Positions 1 to 7,730 are shown, counted from the first letter of the stretch. The stretch is DNA of 13,564 nt from Planctomycetota bacterium (GCA_029259675.1 JAJDES010000094.1:1-13564); one strand, 5' to 3'. Numbers and translations: made by a program. The notes: generated by a model not told the origin, from the sequence alone.

Positions 1-1
1 G

Positions 2-1399
2 CGCCGGGACGATGAGTTTGTTTGTCTGATTGAAGGCTTCGGCAAGAAGGGCGGAGTTACGGGCCGCTGGGGGGAGTACCGCGCAGATTTTCGTGCGGGA
101 GCGGTGGGCGCTTTGGTTCGCGCGCGCGTATCCAAGCGTCGCAAGGGCCACTTGGATGCCGACGTGCTCGAAGTGCTGGACCCGTCTCCGGATGCCGTTG
201 AGCCGCGTTGCGCTCACGCCGCAAGTTGCGGTGGTTGCAGTTACCAGGACATCGCCTACGAGGCACAGGTTGCCGAGTTGAACAATTGGATCCGGCGCCT
301 ACTGGAGCCGCTCGCAATCGAGCGCGACTTTGAATTGGCGCCGGTAGAGCCTTGCCCGCAGCCCTGGGCCTACCGCAACAAAATGGACTTTACCTTCTCC
401 AATCGACGTTGGATTGAAGTTGGTGAGCCCGAGCACGCGGAGAGCGATTTTGCCCTGGGTTTGCACGTTGCCGGCCGCTTCGAAAAGGTACTGGATATTC
501 AACGTTGCGAAATTCAGTTCGAAGAGGGCAACGCTATTTTGGCCAGTGCGCGCGAACTGGCGCTCGAGTTGAAACTCGCACCCTGGGATATTCGCGAGCA
601 CACGGGCTTGCTGCGACACCTCGTTTTGCGCAAGGGCGTATACACGGATGAATTGATGGTCAATCTGGTGACATCCGGTGAAGAGTCACCCGCTTTGAAA
701 GACTACTTGGCAGCCCTGCTGCAGCAACACCCGTCGATCACAACGCTGGTGCAGAACATCAACACGCGCGCCGCTTCGATTGCGGTGGGGGACCGTGAAA
801 TCGTGCACCACGGTCCCGGCTTCATCACCGAGGACTTGGACGGTATCCGCTTTGAAATTTCGGCCGGTTCCTTTTTTCAAACCAACAGCGAGCGCGCGCG
901 CCGATTGATGGAAGTCGTGCGCGAGGAGGCCGACTGCAGTGGGAATGAAACCGTTTACGACCTGTATTGTGGGGCCGGCCTGTTGGGGCTGGCGATCCAC
1001 GGGTCGGTCGGAAGCGTGATCGGCTTTGAATTGGAAGCTTCGGCGGTGGCCGATGCGCGTCGCAATGCAAAGCGCAACGGAGCGACCAACTTACGTTTCT
1101 TGGAAGGCGATGCTTCGCTTTTGATCACGCGCTCGGAACGCGGTCGCTTGGGCCTGCCGGATCCCGACCTGTGCTTGATTGATCCGCCCCGGGCCGGACT
1201 TCATCCGCGCGCTACCGACGACCTTTTGACCCTGGCAGCTCCGCGCCTGGTGTATGTTTCCTGCAACTTGCATTCGGCGCTGCGCGACGTGGCGCCACTG
1301 CTCGAAAACGGCTATTCCCTGCTGCGAGTGAGGCCTCTGGACCTATTTCCGCACACGCCGCACCTGGAGTCGGTTCTGACTTTAGTGCGCGAGTCCTAG
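2..1399 (+). CDS. rlmD: 23S rRNA (uracil-5-)-methyltransferase, RlmD/RumA type (5' end outside window)
   Basis: Transfers a methyl group from SAM to C5 of a uridine in 23S rRNA (U1939 for E. coli RlmD; the exact target here is inferred). The frame is open to the left edge and the residues before the GTG at 104 look like a TRAM RNA-binding domain, so the gene starts upstream of the window and GTG 104 is not its start. Numbering from that GTG: 4Fe-4S cysteines C36, C42, C45 (spacing C-x5-C-x2-C) and C135; FFQTN at 257-261; SAM loop DLYCGAGLLG at 286-295; LIDPPRAG at 358-365; nucleophile C387 in YVSCN; catalytic Glu E422 in HLES. All key residues are intact. The Fe-S cysteines favour RlmD over TrmA. 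The next gene lies 53 bp downstream on the same strand. RlmC or RlmCD specificity cannot be excluded from sequence alone. Confidence 0.93.
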   Translation, partial: RRDDEFVCLIEGFGKKGGVTGRWGEYRADFRAGAVGALVRARVSKRRKGHLDADVLEVLDPSPDAVEPRCAHAASCGGCSYQDIAYEAQVAELNNWIRRLLEPLAIERDFELAPVEPCPQPWAYRNKMDFTFSNRRWIEVGEPEHAESDFALGLHVAGRFEKVLDIQRCEIQFEEGNAILASARELALELKLAPWDIREHTGLLRHLVLRKGVYTDELMVNLVTSGEESPALKDYLAALLQQHPSITTLVQNINTRAASIAVGDREIVHHGPGFITEDLDGIRFEISAGSFFQTNSERARRLMEVVREEADCSGNETVYDLYCGAGLLGLAIHGSVGSVIGFELEASAVADARRNAKRNGATNLRFLEGDASLLITRSERGRLGLPDPDLCLIDPPRAGLHPRATDDLLTLAAPRLVYVSCNLHSALRDVAPLLENGYSLLRVRPLDLFPHTPHLESVLTLVRES

Positions 1400-1417
1400 G
1401 GCGAGCCCAGTCTCGAC

Positions 1418-1446
1418 TTGGCCGGATCGGCCGCGGCGGTTAGTTT
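1418..1446 (+). promoter_or_regulatory. Candidate promoter of the algH-like gene, giving a near-leaderless mRNA
   Basis: TTGGCC at 1418-1423 (a -35-like hexamer) is followed by exactly 17 nt and TAGTTT at 1441-1446 (TANNNT, -10-like). The ATG follows 6 nt after the -10, so a transcript starting at the usual distance would begin at or next to the start codon. A perfect dyad, GGCCG-GAT-CGGCC, lies at 1420-1432 across the -35 and spacer. It could be an operator or a chance GC hairpin. The match to the -35 consensus is only TTG plus spacing, so this is suggestive. Confidence 0.35.
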
Positions 1447-1452
1447 CGGGGA

Positions 1453-2019
1453 ATGCAGCTCTTTGTCGAGCCGGGGACCCTGCTGGCCGCGTGGCCGGAT
1501 TTGATGGACCCCAATTTCATGCACAGCGTCTTGCTCATGTGTCAGCACAGCGCGGAGGGCGCCTATGGGCTCGTGATTAATCGGCCGCTGGAAATCGGTA
1601 TCGGGGAACTCTTGCCCGAGCACCCCGCCCTGGCCGATTCGCAATTCCCGGTTCATCTCGGCGGGCCGGTTGACCACTCCTGCCTGCAGTTCGTGCACCG
1701 CGCACCCGCTCACATCGAGGGCGGGATCGAATTGGGCGCGGGGCTTTACTTGGGCGGTGAGTTGGACCAATTGGGTGCCTATCTGAAATCCGAAGGCAAG
1801 GCAGCCGAATCCAATGTGCGGGTCATGCTGGGCTACTCCGGCTGGGGCGAGGGCCAATTGGATGAAGAGCTATCCAAGGGCTCCTGGTTGCCGGCTCCGA
1901 TTCAAGGCGACGTCATCTTTGCCGAAGACGGCCGATCGGTCTGGCGCCAGGTCGTGCGTTCGATCGGACCGGAGGGGGCCCATTTGGAGCACCAACCCCC
2001 GGACGTGAGCTGGAACTAA
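1453..2019 (+). CDS. AlgH/YqgE family protein (UPF0301/DUF179)
   Basis: A 188-residue protein of the widespread AlgH/YqgE family (typically about 185-200 residues). Its biochemical role is not settled; in Pseudomonas AlgH was linked to alginate regulation. Family signatures in order: an N-terminal LMDPNF at 17-22, GLVINRP at 39-45, the GGPV turn at 70-73, GYSGWGEGQL at 127-136, and GSWL at 143-146. The protein ends in a short SWN tail. There is no signal peptide or membrane segment, so it should be cytosolic. The ATG is supported by the family start; GGGGA directly abuts it, too close for a normal ribosome binding site, and a TANNNT hexamer lies 6 nt upstream. In gamma-proteobacteria yqgE is commonly next to yqgF/ruvX; that partner is absent here. 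The family call is firm, the function unknown. Confidence 0.9.
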   Translation: MQLFVEPGTLLAAWPDLMDPNFMHSVLLMCQHSAEGAYGLVINRPLEIGIGELLPEHPALADSQFPVHLGGPVDHSCLQFVHRAPAHIEGGIELGAGLYLGGELDQLGAYLKSEGKAAESNVRVMLGYSGWGEGQLDEELSKGSWLPAPIQGDVIFAEDGRSVWRQVVRSIGPEGAHLEHQPPDVSWN

Positions 2020-2157
2020 AGCGTGCCGATCGAACCTCAATCACTCCCGCGACCACGGACAGGGGTCTCTCTCCATTGCCGGGGTCGTTCGTGTCCGTTG
2101 GAAGGATCGGCCAAGTCGGCAAATTCTCTGCGGAGACCTTCGTAGGGGCCGCCGACC
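2020..2157. other. Intergenic spacer with two nested inverted repeats
   Basis: Between the AlgH-like and AsmA-like genes. GCCGATC at 2025-2031 pairs with GATCGGC at 2105-2111, and inside it ACGGACA at 2055-2061 pairs with TGTCCGT at 2092-2098. Together they could fold the spacer into a two-tier structure. Neither stem is followed by a T-run, so it is not an ordinary intrinsic terminator. Seven-base stems are expected by chance in a spacer this long, so the meaning is uncertain. Confidence 0.25.
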
Positions 2158-5100
2158 ATGGCTGAGATCAAGCAAGAAGGGGCGCGCAGGAAGCTTTTCT
2201 CCTGCCTGGGGTGCGTCATCGCGGGACCCCTGGGGTGCGGTGCCTTCTTTCTCGGTGCCCTGACCATCTTCGCCCTGCTACTGCCCTCCATCGCGGCTAA
2301 CTATGTGGAGGAGAGCTTGCCGGGCCAATTTGAAGAGGCCTTCGCCGGCCAAATTGAATTGTCGGGTGTGGATTTGAGTTGGACCCGAACCCAGCGCCTG
2401 GAGCAATGCGTGTTGCGCGACGATGAGGGCGGACGAGTATTGGAAGCCTCCTTGGAATTTCCCTCCATGCTCGACCTGCTCGATCTGTGGGCGGAGCCGA
2501 ACTCGACGCAGCCGCTCGCCTTCAGCGCCAAGCTGGAGGGCGACCTGAGAATTGATGCCAACGGGCAGAGCAATCTGGAGCGAGCTTTCGTCGGCAAGGG
2601 CGGTTCGAGTGCCAAAGTCAAAATCAACTCGAAGAATGACATCCACGACTTGCGCATGTTCGCGCTGGGGATGTTGCAGCGCCCGGTCGACTTGCGTTTG
2701 GAAGCGAGTCATTTGTACTTCAGCGACTTGCGCACGGATGCCGGTGCCGCTGCGCTCTCCATGGGCGGCTTGGACGTCCACGCCGCTTGGCCGGGGGAAC
2801 AGCAGCCGGTGGAGATCACGGCCAAGTGCCTCTTGCTGACTTTGGGGGGCTCGATCGACGGCAGGGTCGTTATCGATCCGAAAGCCCTGAGGGGTGTCGC
2901 GAACGATGGCCCCGGAGTTGCGATCACGCTCAACGGCACGTCCTTACCTAGCGACCTGTGCGACACGATTGCAGGCACGGGCAACCTGCTTGAAAAGGCC
3001 TTTGGTGCGAGCTTCGACTTGCGCTTGGAAGCGCTGGATAGCGGCGACAGTCAATCCGCGCCCATCCAAATCGACTTGGATTCGAACGTTTCCCAGTTCG
3101 CCATGGCGGGCGAAATGTTTGCGCGCCCACTGCTGTCGGCGGCGGGGTGGCAGACGGGTTCCCCGCTCATGCACGCCGTGATTCATCACGGTCAAGTATC
3201 GGGTCGCGCTCGCAATCTGCTTGGGGAAGACTTGCCCGAGGGACTGGCGATCGAATGGCTCGACGATGAACCGCTCGTTTTCAACCTCGAGCAATGGCGA
3301 TTCGGCTCGACGCAGACTCCTGCAGCCAGTTCTGGAATCGACGCCACTTCAGCCGGCTTAGAGCCGAATCCAAATCCCGACCCGGACCCGACGGGAATGA
3401 CCGCTCCGTTGAGCGAGCGTCTTACGAACAGCGACAAATGCCGGCTGTTCGTCAAATTGCCGAGCGTTGTCATTCAACGTCAGCGGCGCAATAGCCCGGA
3501 CTATTCGCTGCCGCTAAATGATAGTTGGGTCGGCATGCACGTCGATGCAAAGGGCGGCATGATGGCTACCTTGCGCGGAACGCTATTCGATGCATCGGAC
3601 CTGGTCGTTCAGGTGGCTTCGAATTACGACGGCGGTTCCCCGTTGACCACGAAGCTCGAGTTGCAGGCGTTTCCAACATCCTTGATGGGGCAGATCTCAG
3701 GCCAAGGGCAGCTTTGGCGCCGCGCCTTTGGAGATGAGGTTTCGCTGGAGGTTTTTGCCGACTTGGGGCGCGAAGACGGCGGGGACGTGTACGGAACCCT
3801 GGATTCAGCCTTCACCAAGGTGCAATGGAATAGCAACGCTTTGACCGGGAGGTTGCTCGACGCTGACGCTTGGCAAGCGGGTCGGGCCGTGCGCTCGTTG
3901 AATGGGGTCGCGACCTTGGACGGCCTGCCTGCGGGGGTATTCGAAGGTCTATTGCCGCCCAACTTGGAATTGACCTGGCCGGGTACGAGCAACGTGATCA
4001 CGCTTGAATTTGACTTGGCCCAAATCGGCGCGTTGCACCCCGATCAAGAGCCCAACTACAGCTCGCCGTGGCCGGCCGGAATCCTGCGCATGCGGCTGCC
4101 CAATCTCGATTACCAGGACCTGCAACAGGAGTCGAGCAAGCTGCAACTGGCCGACCTGAGCTTCGACTTGGAATTGGGGGAGGCGCAATCCACAGCAACG
4201 ATCGAGGCCGATCTGGTCGGCGACAATCCCGGCGAAATCTCGGGCAGTTACAAGTTTTCGGGGGGCTTACCCAACTGGGATTTGCGCGAAGTGGATTTCA
4301 ACGGCACCAACATGCCGACGGGCATGTTGGACGCGGTGGTGACGGGGCGTTCGATGTTGGGGGAACTATTCGGCCCGCGCTTCGACATCGAGTTGGTGGG
4401 AAGGCCGCTCGGCAATTCGGTGGAGCTCCAGGGCCAATTGAGCTCCGATCGCGCCCAAGGTCAATTGCAGGCGTCCTTTGTGCCGCTGCTCGAATTCAAT
4501 GGCACTCAAATGAGTCTTGAGTTTCCCCTTTCGGCCGAGTTGGGAGAGCGCCTGGCCGAACATTGGTTGCCCTTCCTCGATTCGCTTGAAGCCGCCGATG
4601 CGCTCAGTGTGGCGCGCTTGTCCCTGCGCGATTTTCGGCTGCCGCTCAACGGCCTTTGGCACAACGCCCAAGGTCGCGCACACTTCGAGTTGGGGGCGGT
4701 GCGGGCCCTGGCGGTTCCAGCGCTAATGAAGGCACTGGCATTGGAAGCCGGCGACGATGTTCAGGTTGCCGATTGGAACTTCGAGATCGATGCGGGGGTC
4801 GCGAGCTTTGAGCGCTTGACTCTGCTTGTGGCCGGCGAAGAGATTGAATTGGAAGGCCGTTTCGACCTTTCCAGCAAGCAAGTGCATTTCGCCTTTGAGT
4901 TGCCACTTTCGCTCTTGCGTCAGGGTGTAAGTGCCGAGCTCGACCAATACCGTCGTTTGCTCAATTCCGATTACGACATCCCGATGGTGATGACGGGTCG
5001 GTCACGCAATGCGAAGGTCGATGTCAGTCCCGAATTCCTGGAGCTGACGGGCTCGGTGCTGAAGGGCATGTTGCCCGACGCGGTCAAACGAGCGGTGGAG

Positions 5101-5217
5101 CTGTTGCGGCTCGAAGAGGCGGAAGATTCCGAAGCGACGCCTACTGAGGACGGTGACCCAGCCGAAAGTAGCGACGCGCCGGATGTGGAAACCTCCACCG
5201 ATGGAGACGAGGGCTAG
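2158..5217 (+). CDS. Large AsmA-like membrane-anchored protein with internal repeats
   Basis: A 1019-residue protein with one hydrophobic N-terminal segment (about residues 18-47) and a long, beta-rich, exported remainder with many alternating hydrophobic residues. This is the architecture of AsmA/YhdP/TamB-type proteins, which in Gram-negative bacteria bridge the periplasm and help move lipids to the outer membrane. The C-terminal part (about 820-970) resembles AsmA-like C-terminal regions: an ELEGRFDL strand, a leucine-rich stretch, then DIPMVMTGRSRNAKVDVSP. Three gap-free copies of a module occur at about 259-288, 501-530 and 715-744, each with a proline, then Phe-Gly 18 residues later. 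A Pro/Asn/Asp linker lies at 402-411, and a tail rich in Glu, Asp, Ser and Thr runs from 986 to the end. AGGGG about 9 nt before the ATG may serve as a weak ribosome site. The AsmA assignment rests on architecture; lipid transport is inferred. Confidence 0.65.
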   Translation: MAEIKQEGARRKLFSCLGCVIAGPLGCGAFFLGALTIFALLLPSIAANYVEESLPGQFEEAFAGQIELSGVDLSWTRTQRLEQCVLRDDEGGRVLEASLEFPSMLDLLDLWAEPNSTQPLAFSAKLEGDLRIDANGQSNLERAFVGKGGSSAKVKINSKNDIHDLRMFALGMLQRPVDLRLEASHLYFSDLRTDAGAAALSMGGLDVHAAWPGEQQPVEITAKCLLLTLGGSIDGRVVIDPKALRGVANDGPGVAITLNGTSLPSDLCDTIAGTGNLLEKAFGASFDLRLEALDSGDSQSAPIQIDLDSNVSQFAMAGEMFARPLLSAAGWQTGSPLMHAVIHHGQVSGRARNLLGEDLPEGLAIEWLDDEPLVFNLEQWRFGSTQTPAASSGIDATSAGLEPNPNPDPDPTGMTAPLSERLTNSDKCRLFVKLPSVVIQRQRRNSPDYSLPLNDSWVGMHVDAKGGMMATLRGTLFDASDLVVQVASNYDGGSPLTTKLELQAFPTSLMGQISGQGQLWRRAFGDEVSLEVFADLGREDGGDVYGTLDSAFTKVQWNSNALTGRLLDADAWQAGRAVRSLNGVATLDGLPAGVFEGLLPPNLELTWPGTSNVITLEFDLAQIGALHPDQEPNYSSPWPAGILRMRLPNLDYQDLQQESSKLQLADLSFDLELGEAQSTATIEADLVGDNPGEISGSYKFSGGLPNWDLREVDFNGTNMPTGMLDAVVTGRSMLGELFGPRFDIELVGRPLGNSVELQGQLSSDRAQGQLQASFVPLLEFNGTQMSLEFPLSAELGERLAEHWLPFLDSLEAADALSVARLSLRDFRLPLNGLWHNAQGRAHFELGAVRALAVPALMKALALEAGDDVQVADWNFEIDAGVASFERLTLLVAGEEIELEGRFDLSSKQVHFAFELPLSLLRQGVSAELDQYRRLLNSDYDIPMVMTGRSRNAKVDVSPEFLELTGSVLKGMLPDAVKRAVELLRLEEAEDSEATPTEDGDPAESSDAPDVETSTDGDEG

Positions 5218-5222
5218 ACCCG

Positions 5223-5272
5223 CGCCGGGCCCTTATCTCAAGTCGAATCCAAAGCCCCGGATTGTCCCGGCG
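5223..5272. terminator. GC inverted repeat between convergent genes, weak terminator candidate
   Basis: CGCCGGG at 5223-5229 pairs perfectly with CCCGGCG at 5266-5272 across a 36-nt loop, in the 63-bp gap between the converging AsmA-like and cyaY genes. The position suits a shared terminator, but the loop is long and no T-run follows on either strand. Confidence 0.15.
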
Positions 5273-5280
5273 ACTAAAAT

Positions 5281-5613
5281 TCAGGGGGCGGAACAGGCCT
5301 CAACTTCTCGGCCCAATCGCTCCGCAATGACTTGGCTCAGGTTCTGAAACAGGTCGTGTTGATCGCGATCATCCTGCCAGCTGGAGACCTCGCTGTTCCA
5401 ATCGTAGTGCCAAGCGCGCGCTCCCGCTGCAAACCACATTTGGTGGGCTCCCGTTTGGCGATTGAGGACAAAGCGCTGTCCGTCTGAAAACTCGAGGGTC
5501 AGAACGCCGTCCGAACTGCTGAAATCGACCTCATCGGGGTCGAAATTTTCGAGCCAATTCGCAACGTGGTCGAGGCAGCGGTCGGCGAGCTTTTGAAAGT
5601 CCTTGGTGTCCAT
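5281..5613 (-). CDS. cyaY: Iron-sulfur cluster assembly protein CyaY (bacterial frataxin)
   Basis: A small acidic cytosolic protein of 110 residues (E. coli CyaY has 106) that binds iron and modulates cysteine desulfurase activity during Fe-S cluster assembly. Recognisable landmarks are an N-terminal helix MDTKDFQKLAD, an acidic ridge ENFDPDEVD, the strand DGVLTLEF, then FVLNRQTGAHQMW, AWHYDW, and a C-terminal helix after W-QDDR. Recalled E. coli CyaY has GGVLTITF, NRQEPLHQVW and YHFD at the matching places. I chose the ATG at 5613 because it places the Phe five residues after Met as in E. coli; a GTG two codons upstream (5619) is also possible. No Shine-Dalgarno is visible. There is no isc or suf gene in the window. 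It is divergent from the c-di-GMP gene and convergent with the AsmA-like gene, so probably monocistronic. Confidence 0.88.
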   Translation of the reverse strand: MDTKDFQKLADRCLDHVANWLENFDPDEVDFSSSDGVLTLEFSDGQRFVLNRQTGAHQMWFAAGARAWHYDWNSEVSSWQDDRDQHDLFQNLSQVIAERLGREVEACSAP

Positions 5614-5714
5614 ATTCACTGGGGGCAGGGGTCGCGAAGTCGGGGGCCCATGCTACGCAGGAAGCCGGCGCTGCCGTACGGTAATGGGCCAACTTCTGGC
5701 CCGAATCGCTGCGG

Positions 5715-5882
5715 ATGTGCTTTTTGGATGCGTTCGAGTGGTTCGACCTCCGGCGGCCCGGCTGCGCAACATGGGCGCACATCCAAGCGCTGGTACGGGC
5801 TCCATCGGGCCTGGACGATCTCCCAATTCACTATCGATGCGATTGTCTTGAAGCGGAGATAATCCTTGTTCGGCAAGGATGA
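5715..5882 (+). CDS. Possible small ORF or receiver-domain remnant (55 codons)
   Basis: An ATG-started frame of 55 residues (MCFLDAFEWFDLRR at the start, EAEIILVRQG at the end) with a balanced, protein-like composition in an otherwise empty spacer. Its VRAPSGLDDL stretch shares 17 identical bases with the receiver-coding part of the next gene (VHRPQSGLDDL) in the same reading frame, and in both a hydrophobic strand follows about 15-20 residues later. This could be a decayed partial duplicate of a receiver domain, a real small protein, or coincidence. No ribosome binding site is visible, and GC at third positions falls in the second half, which argues against coding. Confidence 0.2.
   Translation: MCFLDAFEWFDLRRPGCATWAHIQALVRAPSGLDDLPIHYRCDCLEAEIILVRQG
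5862..5880. promoter_or_regulatory. Perfect 7-bp hairpin upstream of the c-di-GMP gene
   Basis: ATCCTTG at 5862-5868 and CAAGGAT at 5874-5880 are exact reverse complements around the 5-nt loop TTCGG, just after the GATAAT hexamer and 77 bp before the downstream ATG. No T-run follows on either strand, so it is not an intrinsic terminator. It could be a protein-binding dyad or an element of the 5' untranslated RNA. Confidence 0.25.
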
Positions 5883-5957
5883 TGGGTTGAATCGAAGGCT
5901 CGCGTTAGGTACCGAAGCCCTGTCTAGGCACGATCAAGTACATCCAGCGCCAGCACT

Positions 5958-7721
5958 ATGGGTTCCTCTAGCCATTCCATCCTCCTGATTGAAGGCAATC
6001 AAAGCGACGCAAGTTTCCTTGTCGAGGGACTGCGGCGCCTCGAACCCGACTTGGCCGAGGTCGTCCACGTGGCCACCCCGCGAGAAGCTCGCCTGCACTT
6101 GATGGTGCAGGAATTTGCGGCGATTCTGCTCGGGGTGCACCGGCCTCAGTCGGGCCTGGACGATCTTGAGAGCCTGAGCGAGTACGCCGGCAAGGTTCCG
6201 ATCCTGTTGCTCGGTCCGGATTGCCCCCTGGAGCTGCGAGACCGCTTCTTGGCCCAGGGAGCCACGGACTACCTGCCGAAGGGTGCCATGACCTCGGCTG
6301 AGTTGGTGTTGCTTTCGAGCTGCTTGCGGCACGCCATTCACCACTGTCGCGCCATTGCGGACTTGTTGGAAGCGCGGCTTCTGGGGCAGCACTTGGCTCA
6401 CCACGACCCGCTCACGGGCTTGCCCAATCAACGGCAATTCCAGCATCGGTTGCGCCAATTGATCTCCCAGGCGCGTCGCAACCCGCGCCAAATTGCATTG
6501 CTTGAGCTCAATCTCGATCGCTTCAAGCTGATCAACGAGAGCTACGGCAGTGATGTCGGCGACGAGCTGCTGCGGCACGTGGCCGGAAGACTCACCTCGA
6601 CTTTGCGCGAGAGCGACACGATCGCCAGGCGCGGCGCCGACGAGTTCACGATCATCTTGGACGGCATCACGCGCACGCCCGACGCAGCGCGCGTCGGCAA
6701 TAAGTTGCTCACGGCCCTCAGCGAACCCTATCAGCTCAGCGGCAACGAGTTTGTCGTCGATTGCAGTATTGGAATCAGCGTCTTCCCCGGCGATGGAGAA
6801 GAGGTGGACATCCTCCTGCGACACGCCGACAGTGCAACTTCCCGCGCCAAGGAGTGCGGCGGGAATTCGCTGCAGTTTTATCTGCCGCAAATGAACCAGA
6901 GTGCGGCCGCGCGGCTGGAGCTTGAGCAGGACTTGCGCCTTGCCATCGATCGCAGGGAATTGGTGCTGCACTACCAGCCCAAATTGGATTTGGCCACGGA
7001 GCGTGTCGCCGGCTTCGAAGCGTTGGTGCGTTGGAATCACCCGGAGAAGGGCCTGGTGCCGCCCGACCGCTTCATTCCTCTGGCTGAAGAGACGGGCTTG
7101 ATTGTGCCCCTGGGGGAATGGGTGCTGAATACGGCTTGCATTCAAAATCGCAGCTGGCAGGACCAGGGCTTGCCCAAGGTGACCATGGCTGTGAACCTCT
7201 CGGCGCGTCAGTTCCAAGTGGAGCGACCGGCGGAGGGCATCGACCGCGCGCTGCGCATGAGCTCGCTGGAGCCGCGTTACCTCGATCTTGAATTGACCGA
7301 GAGCGCCATCATGACCGACGCCGAGGTTGCGATCGAAACCCTGGGGCACATGCGTGACATCGGCGTGGGCATCTCGATCGACGATTTCGGCACCGGGCAT
7401 TCATCCTTGAGCTACCTCAAGCGCTTCCCGATCGACCGCCTGAAAATCGACAAGGCCTTCGTGCAATCGGTTTTGACGGACAACAAGGACGCGGCCATCA
7501 CGCGCGCCATCATCGGCATGGCCGGCAATCTGGATCTGAAGGCTGTGGCGGAGGGCGTGGAGACTTTCGAGCAGCTTGAGTTTCTGCGCCGATTGGGTTG
7601 CGATGAAGTACAGGGCTACTTCTACGGGCGCCCCATGCCGGCCGCCGAGGCCTGCACTTTCTTGGCCGAAAAGGAACGCAGCTGCGTGCCACGCTCAAGC
7701 CTTTTACCTTCGATCAATTAA
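5958..7721 (+). CDS. Pseudo-receiver / degenerate GGDEF / EAL c-di-GMP protein
   Basis: A 587-residue soluble protein with three domains. Receiver-like domain, about 7-125: the phosphoacceptor Asp position is Gly59 (ILLGVHRP), one of the two acidic residues is replaced (IEGN), and only Lys108 (DYLPK) remains, so it is unlikely to be phosphorylated. GGDEF domain, about 148-305: the signature reads GADEF (226-230), the first metal-binding Asp is Asn185 (LNLDRFK) and the FGH histidine is Ser198, but the inhibitory I-site RESD (217-220) is intact. EAL domain, about 318-575: E354-A-L, N413, ELTES (445-449), D475-D476, K496, E532 and Q552 are all present. The expected activity is c-di-GMP hydrolysis to pGpG, with GGDEF as a ligand-binding regulatory domain. 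That is inferred from residues. No membrane segment and no visible Shine-Dalgarno before the ATG. It is transcribed alone. Confidence 0.92.
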   Translation: MGSSSHSILLIEGNQSDASFLVEGLRRLEPDLAEVVHVATPREARLHLMVQEFAAILLGVHRPQSGLDDLESLSEYAGKVPILLLGPDCPLELRDRFLAQGATDYLPKGAMTSAELVLLSSCLRHAIHHCRAIADLLEARLLGQHLAHHDPLTGLPNQRQFQHRLRQLISQARRNPRQIALLELNLDRFKLINESYGSDVGDELLRHVAGRLTSTLRESDTIARRGADEFTIILDGITRTPDAARVGNKLLTALSEPYQLSGNEFVVDCSIGISVFPGDGEEVDILLRHADSATSRAKECGGNSLQFYLPQMNQSAAARLELEQDLRLAIDRRELVLHYQPKLDLATERVAGFEALVRWNHPEKGLVPPDRFIPLAEETGLIVPLGEWVLNTACIQNRSWQDQGLPKVTMAVNLSARQFQVERPAEGIDRALRMSSLEPRYLDLELTESAIMTDAEVAIETLGHMRDIGVGISIDDFGTGHSSLSYLKRFPIDRLKIDKAFVQSVLTDNKDAAITRAIIGMAGNLDLKAVAEGVETFEQLEFLRRLGCDEVQGYFYGRPMPAAEACTFLAEKERSCVPRSSLLPSIN

Positions 7722-7730
7722 GCGCTCGTG

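Larger units (their letters stand above)
5614..5957. other. 344-bp divergent spacer between cyaY and the c-di-GMP gene
   Basis: This region should carry the promoters for both flanking genes, but I find no convincing -35/-10 pair. GATAAT at 5858-5863 is a good -10 match without a -35. It contains a possible 55-codon ORF (5715-5882), a perfect hairpin (5862-5880), and a 17-bp exact match (5805-5821) to the receiver-coding part of the downstream gene (6150-6166). A minus-strand ORF (5616-5876, TTG start) ends in a TGA that overlaps the alternative cyaY GTG; its composition does not look coding. Confidence 0.5.

Noticed and set aside
104..106. GTG as the start of the methyltransferase
   Set aside because: The frame is open to the left edge and the upstream residues match the expected TRAM domain, so the real start is outside the window.
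5616..5876. 86-residue minus-strand frame ending in a GTGA overlap with the alternative cyaY start
   Set aside because: The overlap is tempting for translational coupling, but the start is TTG, the composition is Pro/Arg-rich without a pattern, and the cyaY ATG at 5613 fits the family better than the overlapping GTG.
5934..7400. 488-residue minus-strand open frame opposite the c-di-GMP gene
   Set aside because: It is rich in Gln, Arg and His with no recognisable domain, and lies opposite a clear pseudo-receiver/GGDEF/EAL gene; it is a by-product of GC-biased codons on the other strand.
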